This document shows positions 17,110 through 26,185 of a stretch of DNA of 64,000 nucleotides, one piece after another. This stretch comes from Halomonas cupida (lineage in GTDB: Bacteria > Pseudomonadota > Gammaproteobacteria > Pseudomonadales > Halomonadaceae), in contig NZ_FRCA01000008.1 of assembly GCF_900142755.1 (NCBI RefSeq), positions 164,341 to 228,340 of the forward strand. Direction: 5' to 3'. The stretch's first letter is position 1. Each line of letters opens with the position of its first letter. The translations under genes and the position numbers were made by a program. The notes beneath the pieces were generated by a model. The model worked only from the letters and a program-made list of their open reading frames with translations. It was not told the origin of the DNA and made no database searches.

Positions 17110-17379
17110 GTTGCGATGAGCCAGATTTGACACCAGGCCGAGAACGCCGACGTCAGACTGGCTCCGCTTGATACAGCACGGCACTGTCGATCATGTCAGT
17201 GCCGTGCCGGCAGCCATCGAGGTGCATGCACCGGTAGAGGTTGACCGCTTGAACCCATAACCGGAAGGAGGTGTCTCATACAACAATTCGGCATCACTGA
17301 GTTCAACGTCACCGAGAGATATCTGCAAGGAATGATGACCCGCTAAGGCAACGCTGGAAAACCCGTTTCAGGAGGCCAT
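17110..17379. other. nrdB downstream region
   Basis: 270 bp with a strong stem-loop (17176-17207) and, further on, GGAAGGAGGTGTCTC followed by a 22-codon frame that begins with ATA (17278-17346). No convincing gene, but see the finding on the ATA frame. Confidence 0.5.
17176..17207 (+). terminator. stem-loop after nrdB
   Basis: GCACGGCACTG/CAGTGCCGTGC, 11 bp perfect, loop of 10 nt, 67 nt after the nrdB stop. There is no T tract. Probable end or 3' stabiliser of the nrdAB transcript. Confidence 0.5.
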
Positions 17380-17691
17380 ATGCCAAGCCCCAATCAACGC
17401 CTTCAGCACGACACCCGAGCCTGGCAGTCTGCGCTGGATCAGGCTCTCGCCGCCCATGGCGGTGAACACGCCCTCGCTCGCTACGATCATCTCGCACACG
17501 CCTTTCCCGCCCCGCAATACGACCCTCGCGACGAACATCACCCCCACCTCAATCTCGATGCCCTGAAACGCTGGGCACTATATCGTGGTTGGCGCGCTCA
17601 GCCCGCCCTGGATCGCAGCAATCGAGGCTCCGCCAAGAGCCCACCGATCCGCTTCATCCGCCTGGCCGGGCGTACCGCTACCAGCCACTGA
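17380..17691 (+). CDS. hypothetical protein, 103 residues
   Basis: I do not recognise a family. AGGAG lies 5 nt before the ATG, and codon choice resembles the neighbours. The protein is soluble, rich in His, Ala and Arg (LDQALAAHGGEHALARYDHLAHAFPAP in outline), with a short DALKRWALYRGW helix in the middle. There is no signal peptide or membrane segment. A perfect 13-bp stem-loop starts 5 nt after the stop, which supports a real transcription unit. Confidence 0.65.
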   Translation: MPSPNQRLQHDTRAWQSALDQALAAHGGEHALARYDHLAHAFPAPQYDPRDEHHPHLNLDALKRWALYRGWRAQPALDRSNRGSAKSPPIRFIRLAGRTATSH

Positions 17692-17695
17692 ACCG

Positions 17696-17725
17696 GATCA
17701 GGCCGTGCTGTTGCACGGCCTGATC
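17696..17725 (+). terminator. perfect stem-loop after the 103-residue gene
   Basis: GATCAGGCCGTGC/GCACGGCCTGATC, 13 bp with a TGTT loop, directly after the stop. No T tract follows on either strand. Terminator-like. Confidence 0.55.
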
Positions 17726-17793
17726 AGTATGTTCCGGGCAAACCAACGCTCGAGTCAGACTGTGGCCAGCCAACAACACCTTTACCAATGACA

Positions 17794-19053
17794 TCACTGA
17801 TAGTGAGGGATCGTTACCAGACCATAGGAATGTACCTGCGGGCCTCCCGGCCAGGCCCCGACCACTTCGAGATCACCATTATCGTGATTGATCCGGAACA
17901 CCCATGTCTTGCCGGTATTGCCACTGAGAATATTCACATAGTTACCGTCGGCACTGAGATCCATATCCAGAAAGAACTCGTTGTAGTCTTCCGCCTGGAA
18001 GGTGATCTCTTGAGCGAGCTCAAGACTGCCGTCCTGTGGGTCAAGCCGGAAGGTTGAAAGACTCGAGGTGTGCGAATTGGCCGTCCAGGCATATTCGCCA
18101 TTGCGCGATGTGGTCACCCAGCAAGCCGCCTGCTGACCGCCCCAGATATCGTCACCGGTAATGACATCAGGAGAAATGATCGACAACTGCCCCTGTGCAT
18201 CGACGTTGTAGGAGGTCATCGACCCGGTCTGGCTTTCGTGCTCCTGCAGGAACGGATACTTCGCCCTGCTTTCCTCGGAGGAAGGGTGGAACTGAAAATC
18301 CTGAGTGACATAGCGTGTCTCGGTAACCAGAAAGGTACTGCTGCCATCCTCCCGGGTCACCAGCTTTGTGCCCACGGGTAGGGCAAAGAACCGCTCCTCC
18401 GAGGTGGTCGGCGAATCGATACTCGAGACCGGTTGCTCAGACAGTTGTCCATCGCCCTGAACGGCCCAGGAATGGATAACTCCGGTATTGAACTCGGCAA
18501 CGATGAGATACTTGCCATCCTCGGTGAATTCGATACTCGCAGGCTCTCCTGTCAGCAGTCTCATGGAACCAGGAATCTTCTCCAGTTGGCCTTGGTCACC
18601 AAGTCTGTAGCCGACAACGTTGCCGGGCCCCGTACCATCTTCTCGATCCCCGACGCTGGCGATATAGACAAGATCACGCCAGGAGTCGATGCTGTTGGGC
18701 TTCTTGCCGCCCGCCGCTACCACACTGGTCAACTGCAATGACAGATCATCCTGCACACGCAGCGACGAGACAGTACCATCCCCGATATTGACCACCAGCA
18801 GGTAACGGTTATCCCATGAACGCCATAGACCATAGGATGATATAAGCGGATCGATGCCATTGGCATCTCCTGTACCAGCACCACCGGTACCATACTCCCC
18901 CACGGGCGAGAGGCTACCATCGGCATGTTGTCGCCAGGCGACGATGGAGTTCTCATCTTCGTTGTTTGAGGCAATGTAGACCCCACCGGTCACGTCATCG
19001 GCAGCAGACGACAACGAAAACACCAACAAGACCATGCCTATCAACCAGCGCAT
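17794..19053 (-). CDS. secreted beta-propeller protein, lactonase-like
   Basis: 419 residues from the ATG placed 6 nt after a G-rich Shine-Dalgarno; an ATG two codons earlier is too close to it. A signal peptide (MRWLIGMVLLVFSLSSA, cleavage about residue 17) predicts export. The rest consists of repeated beta-propeller blades of the 6-phosphogluconolactonase/YVTN type, e.g. GGVYIASNNEDENSIVAW, DGKYLIVAEFNTGVIHSW and NGEYAWTANSHTSSLSTFRL, with blade-like spacing of about 50 residues. Enzymatic activity cannot be read from the sequence, and many secreted members are uncharacterised. No operon partner. Confidence 0.75.
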   Translation of the reverse strand: MRWLIGMVLLVFSLSSAADDVTGGVYIASNNEDENSIVAWRQHADGSLSPVGEYGTGGAGTGDANGIDPLISSYGLWRSWDNRYLLVVNIGDGTVSSLRVQDDLSLQLTSVVAAGGKKPNSIDSWRDLVYIASVGDREDGTGPGNVVGYRLGDQGQLEKIPGSMRLLTGEPASIEFTEDGKYLIVAEFNTGVIHSWAVQGDGQLSEQPVSSIDSPTTSEERFFALPVGTKLVTREDGSSTFLVTETRYVTQDFQFHPSSEESRAKYPFLQEHESQTGSMTSYNVDAQGQLSIISPDVITGDDIWGGQQAACWVTTSRNGEYAWTANSHTSSLSTFRLDPQDGSLELAQEITFQAEDYNEFFLDMDLSADGNYVNILSGNTGKTWVFRINHDNGDLEVVGAWPGGPQVHSYGLVTIPHYQ

Positions 19054-19256
19054 ATTCATCCCCCCATGGTCCGAGAGAAGGTGCAGAGCTGTACCCTCGC
19101 CGGAAAGTGGTAGTGCTCAGTTGCAGTGCTCTGTCACCCCTGATGCATGGGCATTACACGGCTTAACCAATTTATCACTCTCTGGCCGCCATCAATCCGA
19201 CCTTGTTTGCCGATTCAGGCATGACGTGCACCACAATTGGCTCCAGCAACCTGACT

Positions 19257-19386
19257 TATCAACATGGCAATCAAATAGCTAATCCTGATCGATTTGATTT
19301 TCGTCCGCACCACACCGGCGCAGATGCGCGGATCTGCTGGTGTGGTGCGGTCTCGCGTCGGCCTGATGGCCGACGGCGGCACCGCC
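19257..19386 (+). mobile_element. MITE-like repeat, copy D (right end lost)
   Basis: It begins TATCAACATGGCA (reference TATTAACATGGCA) and matches the reference through the GTCGGCC stem. Homology stops in the CGGCAC stem, so the last stem and right terminus are missing. A truncated copy of this kind should be immobile. Confidence 0.85.
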
Positions 19387-19441
19387 CTCTCCCAAGCGTG
19401 ACATGAGCTCCCACGAATAGAGATGGTCGAAAAAAGAAGGG

Positions 19442-19471
19442 TTGACGCCACCTTCCGTGGCTTTCTATAGT
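19442..19471 (+). promoter_or_regulatory. sigma-70-like promoter upstream of tctBAC
   Basis: TTGACG and TATAGT separated by 18 bp. If used, the tctB leader is about 310 nt. It starts 56 bp after the end of repeat copy D. Confidence 0.5.
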
Positions 19472-19786
19472 CAGACGCACATAATCGATTTTTTTATCAA
19501 AAAACGAAATATTGACAAAGTGTCGCCAGGTCACTCTTTCCTGCATTGCAGTACACCAGAGCGATCAACTGCCCCCTCTGCACGCGACTGACAACAACAA
19601 AGGTGTTTCGACATGACGCTTATCACACGCCCCCACCTTACCTTCTTCACCAGAGATCGATGCTGCTCTGACCCAACAGACACCAGGGAGTCCCCTATCC
19701 GCTGACCATCCAGACTTGCCACCCCTGCCAAGATCACTGCCGCCAGAAGCGCATGCTCGCCAGGCGCAGTACTGGAGAAACATTCC

Positions 19787-20257
19787 ATGCCAACAATAAC
19801 CAAAGATCGCGCTCTGGCACTTGCCATGCTGATCATGGTGGCCATTCTATACGTCGAGTCGGGCAACATTCGGCCACCGACGAGCTGGCAGACCTATGGT
19901 TCAGCGATGTTCCCCCAAATCCTTTTGGGGGTTATCGCCATCCTCTCTGTGTTGATCCTGCTGCGGTCACTTTTCAACAGCAAATCGTCACAAGCTCATG
20001 AGCGCCGTACAGCCATGCAGTGGCTGAAAAAGAACGGTGTCGTACTGACTCTGTTTGCTCTGTTTGGCCTCTACGCTCTCGTGCTACCGGTGCTCGGTTA
20101 TCTCGTCTCCACCATGGCATTCATGGTGGCCTCGTTGGCCCTGCTGCTGGGCGTGGATACCCGAAGGAAGTGGATCATTAATCTTGGCGTCAGCGTGACT
20201 CTCGCGTCTCTGATCTACGTGACCTTTCATTTCGGTCTCAATATCTGGCTGCCCTGA
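19787..20257 (+). CDS. tctB: tripartite tricarboxylate transporter, small membrane subunit TctB
   Basis: 156 residues with four hydrophobic helices (about 10-25, 42-62, 85-110 and 118-150), the TctB/DUF1468 layout. It forms the small membrane subunit of a secondary carrier that needs a periplasmic binding protein. A GGAG sequence precedes the start. Gene order is tctB-tctA-tctC followed by a thiamine-diphosphate enzyme, which suggests that the substrate is a carboxylate feeding that enzyme. Confidence 0.88.
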   Translation: MPTITKDRALALAMLIMVAILYVESGNIRPPTSWQTYGSAMFPQILLGVIAILSVLILLRSLFNSKSSQAHERRTAMQWLKKNGVVLTLFALFGLYALVLPVLGYLVSTMAFMVASLALLLGVDTRRKWIINLGVSVTLASLIYVTFHFGLNIWLP

Positions 20258-20302
20258 CCGTCGTAATGCATCTGGAGTAGTACATGTTACCTGGAGAACT
20301 AC

Positions 20303-21805
20303 ATGGCTGATTTCTTTCTTCATGCGTTCGCCCTGGTCAGCAGCCCTTCTGTGCTCCTGTTGATTCTGATTGGCGTGCTATTCGGCATCATCGGCGGCAG
20401 CGTACCCGGGTTTACCGTCACCATGGCGATTCTGGTGGTATTCCCCTTCACCTTTGCCATGGACCCTGTCAGTGGCGTTTCGCTGATGGTCAGTGTCTTT
20501 GTTGGTGGGTACTCGGGAGGTATCGTGTCCGGGGTCATGCTCGGCATCCCCGGAACTCCCTCATCGATCACTACCGTCTACGACGGCTATCCCATGGCCC
20601 TGCGAGGAGAGCCGGGGCGAGCGCTGGGCATCGGCGTAGCAGCTTCTTTCATCGGCACCGTCATCAGCGTGGCCGTGCTGGTCTTCTTCGGTCCACTGTT
20701 GGCTAGTTTCAGCATGAACTTCCGCCCATGGGAAATATCTGCACTGATCATCTTTGCGTTGACGCTGGTCGCAGGACTGTCCAATGGCGCCCTTCTCAAG
20801 GGGATGCTGGCTGCAGCATTGGGCCTGCTGATCACGACCGTCGGCTATGATCGCAACAGCAACCTACGCTTCGACTTCGATCTACCGGTGATGAGCTCTG
20901 GATTCGAGATCCTCCCGGTAATGATCGGTATCTTCGCCTTCTCCCAACTGATGGATAATATTGAAAAGCTTCGCGAGGAGAAGACCGCTAGACAAGAGGT
21001 TATACCCGACATTTCCATTCCTTACGGCCGCATCATTCGTGACATAGCCTCCCAGAAGGTCAACACCGTTCGCTCTTCACTGATCGGTAGCCTGATCGGC
21101 GCCCTGCCGGGTACCGGCGGCACCGTGGCCAACTTCATCAGCTATGACCAGGCAAAAAAGTTCTCTCGTCACCCCGAGCGTTTCGGCACAGGGATACCGG
21201 GCGGGATTATTGCTTCTGAAGCCTCCAACAGCGCTGTTGCAGGCGGTGCATTTGTTCCAACCCTTGCGCTGGGCATTCCAGGCGATCTGCCGATGGCCAT
21301 CATGATGGGCGTACTGATCCTGCATGGCATCACGCCCGGGCCGCTGATGTTCGAGCAGAACCCGGTACTGGTCGGGGCGATCTACGCCAGTTTGCTGGTC
21401 GGAGCCGTCGTCATGGTGCTGTGCCAACTGCTGCTGGTGCGCTGGTTTGCCCGTATAGCACTCATTCCGCAACAGATTCTGGTGCCTGCGGTACTGATGC
21501 TATGCGCCATCGGTGCCTATGCCCTGAACAACAACCTCTTCGATATCTGGGTCCTGTTCGGGTTCGGTATTGTGGGCTACCTGCTATGGAAGGCCGAGGT
21601 GCCACTGACTCCACTGATCCTTGGCGTAGTGTTGGGCAACAACCTCGAACAGCAGTTGTTCCGTGCCCTGGACCTGGACGATAGCTGGCTCACCTTCCTG
21701 ACACGCCCACTCTCGGCAACCTTCCTGGTACTCGCCGTAATATCCGTCATTGTCTCTCTGTACCAGAACCGAAGAATTCAACAAAAAATGGCGATAAATC
21801 AGTAG
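20303..21805 (+). CDS. tctA: tripartite tricarboxylate transporter, large membrane subunit TctA
   Basis: 500 residues, the standard TctA length, with about 12 transmembrane helices. Family signatures include GIIGGSVPGFTVTMAI near the N-terminus and the repeated GALPGTGGTVANFISYDQAKK and EASNSAVAGGAFVPTLALGIPG motifs in the second half (given here as short landmarks). GGAG lies 7 nt upstream. It is the transport channel of the BAC operon; the substrate is not deducible from TctA. Confidence 0.95.
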   Translation: MADFFLHAFALVSSPSVLLLILIGVLFGIIGGSVPGFTVTMAILVVFPFTFAMDPVSGVSLMVSVFVGGYSGGIVSGVMLGIPGTPSSITTVYDGYPMALRGEPGRALGIGVAASFIGTVISVAVLVFFGPLLASFSMNFRPWEISALIIFALTLVAGLSNGALLKGMLAAALGLLITTVGYDRNSNLRFDFDLPVMSSGFEILPVMIGIFAFSQLMDNIEKLREEKTARQEVIPDISIPYGRIIRDIASQKVNTVRSSLIGSLIGALPGTGGTVANFISYDQAKKFSRHPERFGTGIPGGIIASEASNSAVAGGAFVPTLALGIPGDLPMAIMMGVLILHGITPGPLMFEQNPVLVGAIYASLLVGAVVMVLCQLLLVRWFARIALIPQQILVPAVLMLCAIGAYALNNNLFDIWVLFGFGIVGYLLWKAEVPLTPLILGVVLGNNLEQQLFRALDLDDSWLTFLTRPLSATFLVLAVISVIVSLYQNRRIQQKMAINQ

Positions 21806-21911
21806 CGCACCCCCCACTACCAAGAGAACCATACGTCACGAACACAGTTCCATTACCTGCTTCTTTCAGACAGCAAGAACATACAAACAACCACAACACA
21901 AAAGGTGCTTC

Positions 21912-22892
21912 ATGAGACTCCACAGTTCACTCAAAACCCTTGCGGGTTGCTCTATTGTGCTCTCCACTGCCGTGTTTCCGTTTACCGCCATGGCGGATGA
22001 CTACCCCAACCAGGATATTCGCCTGATAATTCCGTACGGCGCTGGTGGACCTACCGACGTCATATTTCGTCAGATCGCCCGTGAAGCGGAGAAGGAACTC
22101 GGTGTCTCGATCGTACCGGTCAACATGTCCGGGGCAGGAGCGACGCTGGGTTCCAGACATGTAAAGGATGCCGAACCTGATGGATATACAATCCTTGGTG
22201 GCCACGACAACATTGCACTTTCAAGGATTGCGGGAATGGTCGATTACTCGTATGACGCCTTTGAACCTGTCGCCCGTGTGACGCAGACCTTCAACATGCC
22301 CACCACCTATCCTGACCATCCCGTTCAGGATGCCAGTGAAATCCCTCAGTACATCGAGGATCACCCGGGCGAAGTAAAATTCAGCATGATCCCGACCTCG
22401 ACGGACCACTTCTTCTGGATGCAGATGTTTGACGCCATGGGGATCGACACCTCTGATGTAAAACTCATCAGCTATCCAGACACAACGGAGCAGATGTCGG
22501 CACTGATGGCCAAGGAAGTCGACTTCACCATCACCAACGCCGCATGCTGCTCTTCGTTCTATGAAGATGGCACCTTCCGCCCACTTGGTGTTGCACACTC
22601 CGAGCGGCTGAGTGGCAGTGCCCTGGAAAATATCAAGACATTCCACGAAATGGGCGTGGATATGGAATCAGCCACAAGTCGCGGAATTTTTGCCCCCAAG
22701 GGAACACCACAGGAACATATCGATATTCTTGCTGATGCGTTCGAAGCAGCGTTGGAGAACGAGGAGCTTCGGACTACCTTGGTCAACGAACTTGGCTCCG
22801 AACCGAGCTTCCTCGCAGGACAGGAGTATCGAGACTTTCTGTCCGAGAATGAAGCTAACCTGACCAGGGTTGCCGAAGGTATCGAATTCTAG
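21912..22892 (+). CDS. tctC: tripartite tricarboxylate transporter, substrate-binding protein TctC
   Basis: 326 residues. A signal peptide ends near AMA-DDYPNQDI, followed by the bug/TctC fold beginning IRLIIPYGAGGPTDVIFRQIA, the loop that grips the substrate carboxylate. Periplasmic capture component of the same operon. Such proteins bind varied carboxylates, so the ligand remains open. Stop is 111 nt before the start of the thiamine-diphosphate enzyme gene. Confidence 0.93.
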   Translation: MRLHSSLKTLAGCSIVLSTAVFPFTAMADDYPNQDIRLIIPYGAGGPTDVIFRQIAREAEKELGVSIVPVNMSGAGATLGSRHVKDAEPDGYTILGGHDNIALSRIAGMVDYSYDAFEPVARVTQTFNMPTTYPDHPVQDASEIPQYIEDHPGEVKFSMIPTSTDHFFWMQMFDAMGIDTSDVKLISYPDTTEQMSALMAKEVDFTITNAACCSSFYEDGTFRPLGVAHSERLSGSALENIKTFHEMGVDMESATSRGIFAPKGTPQEHIDILADAFEAALENEELRTTLVNELGSEPSFLAGQEYRDFLSENEANLTRVAEGIEF

Positions 22893-23003
22893 GTCTACCC
22901 ACTCGTTGATTGAGACTTTCGAGGAAGCAATGGCGTCCCATCATGACGACAGATCATCAGGGTCGCCTTCCTTCCTCCGCCCCATATGTCATAGGTGGTT
23001 TCC

Positions 23004-24644
23004 ATGCGATGTTCCGCTGCTGAGGCACTGATAACGTTCCTCTCTTCCAACGGTATTGATCGAATCTTCTGCGTGCCCGGGGAAAGCTACCTGTCCGCGC
23101 TGGATGCCATGTACGAGCATCCAACCGTTGAGGTAATTGCCTGCCGCCACGAAGGTGGCGCGGGATTCATGGCAGTGGCCGACGCACGACTCACGGGGCG
23201 CCCGGGGGTACTGTTCACAAGCCGCGGCCCCGGCTCCATGAACGCGGCCATCAGCCTACATGCCGCTCAGCAGGACGGCGTCCCGCTACTTGCCTTCATC
23301 GGCCACGTCACTCGTGAAGAACTGGGCCGTGGCGCCTTCCAGGAGGTCGACTATCGACAGACCTTCGGCGATATCGCCAAAGGCGTTTTTGAGGTCCACT
23401 CGGGTAACAGAATAATCGACCTTGTCGCTCAAGCATGGAGGCTGGCCACCAATGGTACTCCTGGCCCGGTCGTTGTTGTTCTGCCCGAAGACATGCTGGC
23501 CGATGATGTCGAAGTTGACGCTCCTCTACCGCTACCGGTCCCACTGAAGCCCGGCCCTACCATCACCGACTTGAACGCCATCCAGCAACGGCTGAGTGAG
23601 GCGAAACGTCCTCTATTGCTGGCGGGAGGCCAGATCAATACCCCTGAGTCAAAGGCAGCTCTACGCCGAGTCGCCGAGTTATGGGGATTGCCCGTACTTG
23701 GCACCTTCAAGCAGCAGGAAGTCATGGCCAATGACCATCCCAACTGGGTCGGTCAGGTCGGATTCGTCATGCCTTCTCTCATGGCAGAAAGCCTCGAGCA
23801 AGCAGACCTGATTCTTGCGGTGGGAACCCGTCTTGGCGACATCAGCACCCAAGGCTATCGCTTTCCGGCAGCTCCCGTTCCAGCTCAGGATGTCATCCAT
23901 GTCTACCCCGATACGGACCAGATCGGTCGCAATATCGTACCGCGGATCGGCATTGTGGCAGACAGCGGCACTTTCCTGGCCGAGCTCGGCAAGCTACCCG
24001 CCCCGACGGTAACAGATGAACGCCAGACGTGGTTGGACGAGTTGAGCGGCAATTATCACTCGCTGGGCAAGTACTCCCCCAACGCCAACGAGTGTGGCGT
24101 CGACCCGGGAGCCGTTGTGACTGCAGTGAATAGAAATGCCAGTCCGGATGCCCTGTTCTGCCTGGATGCCGGCAACTTCGCCACCTGGGTTCACCGCTAC
24201 CTGACCGTTCATGAGGAGCAACGCCTGCTCGCCAGCGCCTCCGGTGCCATGGGCAGCGGAGTTCCATTTGCTGTCGCCGCCGGCATGCGTCACCCGGAAA
24301 GAATGGTCATCGCCTTCCTCGGTGATGGTGGAGCACTGATGACCTGTAATGAACTAGCCACCGCCATACATCATGGCATCAACATCAAGATCATCATCGT
24401 GGACAACTCAGTCTACGGCACCATCAAGGGATTCCAGGAGAAGTTGTTCCCGGGGCGACAGGTAGCAACATCGCTGACCAACCCGGATTTCGCCGCGTGG
24501 GCAGAGTCGTTTGGTGTACGCGGCTATACCATTGACAACACCGACAGTGTCGAGAGCACTATCGAGTCTGCGCTTGCCGAGGATGGGTCAGCCGTTATTC
24601 ATGTAAAACAGGATCCTGCGCGGCTCAATGCCTTTAGCGCGTAA
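23004..24644 (+). CDS. thiamine-diphosphate-dependent enzyme, acetolactate-synthase-like
   Basis: 546 residues from the ATG with AGGTGG 5 nt upstream; a GTG three codons earlier is less well placed. The three-domain ThDP fold is complete: the catalytic Glu is E50 (in CRHEGGAGFMA), the central domain begins near residue 190, and the GDG...N cofactor motif is LGDGGALMTCNE...IIIVDNSVYGT near residue 430. It could be a 2-oxoacid decarboxylase, carboligase or lyase. It is too far from IlvB in context to be acetolactate synthase: no ilvN follows. Co-transcription with tctBAC implies it acts on the imported acid or a product of it. Confidence 0.85.
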   Translation: MRCSAAEALITFLSSNGIDRIFCVPGESYLSALDAMYEHPTVEVIACRHEGGAGFMAVADARLTGRPGVLFTSRGPGSMNAAISLHAAQQDGVPLLAFIGHVTREELGRGAFQEVDYRQTFGDIAKGVFEVHSGNRIIDLVAQAWRLATNGTPGPVVVVLPEDMLADDVEVDAPLPLPVPLKPGPTITDLNAIQQRLSEAKRPLLLAGGQINTPESKAALRRVAELWGLPVLGTFKQQEVMANDHPNWVGQVGFVMPSLMAESLEQADLILAVGTRLGDISTQGYRFPAAPVPAQDVIHVYPDTDQIGRNIVPRIGIVADSGTFLAELGKLPAPTVTDERQTWLDELSGNYHSLGKYSPNANECGVDPGAVVTAVNRNASPDALFCLDAGNFATWVHRYLTVHEEQRLLASASGAMGSGVPFAVAAGMRHPERMVIAFLGDGGALMTCNELATAIHHGINIKIIIVDNSVYGTIKGFQEKLFPGRQVATSLTNPDFAAWAESFGVRGYTIDNTDSVESTIESALAEDGSAVIHVKQDPARLNAFSA

Positions 24645-24701
24645 TCTCATTCAGCGCCTCGCAAGGTAGGTAAGTGGCAAGTGCCAAGTAGTGAGTAGCC
24701 A

Positions 24702-24725
24702 GGGGCAGAGCACCGGCTCTGCCCC
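24702..24725. terminator. bidirectional stem-loop between convergent operons
   Basis: GGGGCAGAGC/GCTCTGCCCC, 10 bp perfect, ACCG loop, in the 92-bp gap between the thiamine-diphosphate enzyme gene and the aldehyde dehydrogenase. It is placed to end both the tct operon and the sox operon. Confidence 0.65.
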
Positions 24726-24736
24726 GACGTCAGGGC

Positions 24737-26164
24737 TTACCTCAGTGCTGACGGATCAATATTCACCGAACGGGTATAACTGAAGGCAGCGAGGCCCAAC
24801 GGCGACAGGGCAATCGACCCATTGCCTGAGCACCGGTGGCCAATCCAGCCGAGTCGGGCATCAACGAAATTGCAGCGGTTGACGTAGACGGTACCGCTGT
24901 CACAGGCCGCAATAAAACGCTCCGCTCGTTCACGGGAAGTCGTAAAGATCGAGGCGGTCAGCCCGAAGTCGCTGCGGTCGACTTCACGGATGGCCGCCGC
25001 GTCATCCGGCACCGAGACCACCGGCAGCACCGGGCCAAAGGTTTCCTCTCGGAGCACGCGCATATCCGGCGTAGCGTCAGCAATCAGTGTAGGGCTCAGG
25101 AACAGCGCCTCACTGTGTGACTCGGTGGTACCACCACAGATGACTCGTGCGCCAGCATTCTCGGCATCGCGGACCATCGCCACCAGCGACTCCACCGCCG
25201 CAGGCCCACCAAACAGCGGCCCCATGGTCACTCCCTCCGCCATGGGGTCACCGCAGACTTCCGCTTCCATCACTTTCCGGGCCCGGTCGATAAAGTCCCG
25301 ATAACGACTTTCATGGACATAGACACGCTTGACGGCACAGCACGACTGACCACTGTTGTGTAGGCGCCCGATCTTCACCGCCCACAGCACGGCATGTTCG
25401 AGATCGGCATCCTCGGCAATGTAGGCCGCATCGGAGCTGCCCAACTCCAGCGAACTGGCGATGAAAGGTGACGGCACTTCATTGAACACACGAGCGGCAA
25501 CACTCTGTTGAATGGTCTGGCCGCCCTTGACCGAGCCGGTAAAGACCACGTGGTTGATGTCACTGTGTTCGATGACCTGCGCCGATACGGCAAAGTCCAC
25601 GGTGATATTGACCAGTAGGTCATCGATACCATCGAGGCTGCCGAAGGCACGCTCGAAATGCTCACCAACCGAGGGAGTGGTGGTGTGCTTCAGCACCACC
25701 GCACTGCCGCTGAGCAATGCGCAGATAACACCATTGATGGCGCAGAACAGCGGGTAGTTCCAGGGCGTAATGACATAGACCACTCCCTTGGCTCGGGACT
25801 CGAGCCGACCACTGAAGTCTTCACCGGCGTAGGTTGCCAGCGAATGTGCATCGAGAGCGCCATCCGCCGCAAAGCGACACATGTACTCGGCGCGCTCGAT
25901 CATGAAGTCGAGTTCGCCACGCGCCTCCTTGATGGGTTTGCCCATCTCCCGAGTTACCCCTTCGGCGATCGTCTCACGGTAAGTTCGGAAGTAGTCCAGG
26001 GCCTGCATCAGCACCTGAGAGCGCTGCCCGACCGAGCGACACCGCCACAGACGAGAAGCTTGCTGGGCTCTGTTGATACGTGCATTGACCGCCTCGAAAG
26101 TCTCACTCTCTCGGCTGAATACCACTTCATTGGTGAAGGGGTTGCGCTGTTCGATCAGACTCAT
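24737..26164 (-). CDS. NAD(P)-dependent aldehyde dehydrogenase
   Basis: 475 residues of the ALDH superfamily. The catalytic Cys is in NSGQSCCAVKRV, the general base Glu in LELGSSDAAY, and the cofactor segment is ITPWNYPLF. GGGAG lies upstream of the start. It is the last gene of the minus-strand operon headed by the BCCT carrier, 21 nt after ltaE. Alongside a threonine aldolase, which releases acetaldehyde, and a sarcosine oxidase, which can release formaldehyde, an aldehyde-clearing role is a reasonable inference. The substrate is not determined by sequence. Confidence 0.9.
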   Translation of the reverse strand: MSLIEQRNPFTNEVVFSRESETFEAVNARINRAQQASRLWRCRSVGQRSQVLMQALDYFRTYRETIAEGVTREMGKPIKEARGELDFMIERAEYMCRFAADGALDAHSLATYAGEDFSGRLESRAKGVVYVITPWNYPLFCAINGVICALLSGSAVVLKHTTTPSVGEHFERAFGSLDGIDDLLVNITVDFAVSAQVIEHSDINHVVFTGSVKGGQTIQQSVAARVFNEVPSPFIASSLELGSSDAAYIAEDADLEHAVLWAVKIGRLHNSGQSCCAVKRVYVHESRYRDFIDRARKVMEAEVCGDPMAEGVTMGPLFGGPAAVESLVAMVRDAENAGARVICGGTTESHSEALFLSPTLIADATPDMRVLREETFGPVLPVVSVPDDAAAIREVDRSDFGLTASIFTTSRERAERFIAACDSGTVYVNRCNFVDARLGWIGHRCSGNGSIALSPLGLAAFSYTRSVNIDPSALR

Positions 26165-26185
26165 TTCCGCTCTCCCATTGGTGAT

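Larger units (their letters stand above)
19054..19786. other. long divergent intergenic region before tctB
   Basis: 733 bp without a credible gene. It holds truncated repeat copy D (19257-19386), a good sigma-70-like promoter (19442-19471), a T/A-rich near-palindrome TTTTTTATCAAAAAA around 19490-19505 that could be an operator, and a leader of about 300 nt before tctB. Confidence 0.6.

Noticed and set aside
16303-17184. 293-codon open frame antisense to nrdB
   Set aside because: Antisense of a highly conserved gene; composition is the mirror of nrdB codons.
22995-23004. GTG start for the thiamine-diphosphate enzyme
   Set aside because: The ATG nine bases later has a better-spaced AGGTGG site.
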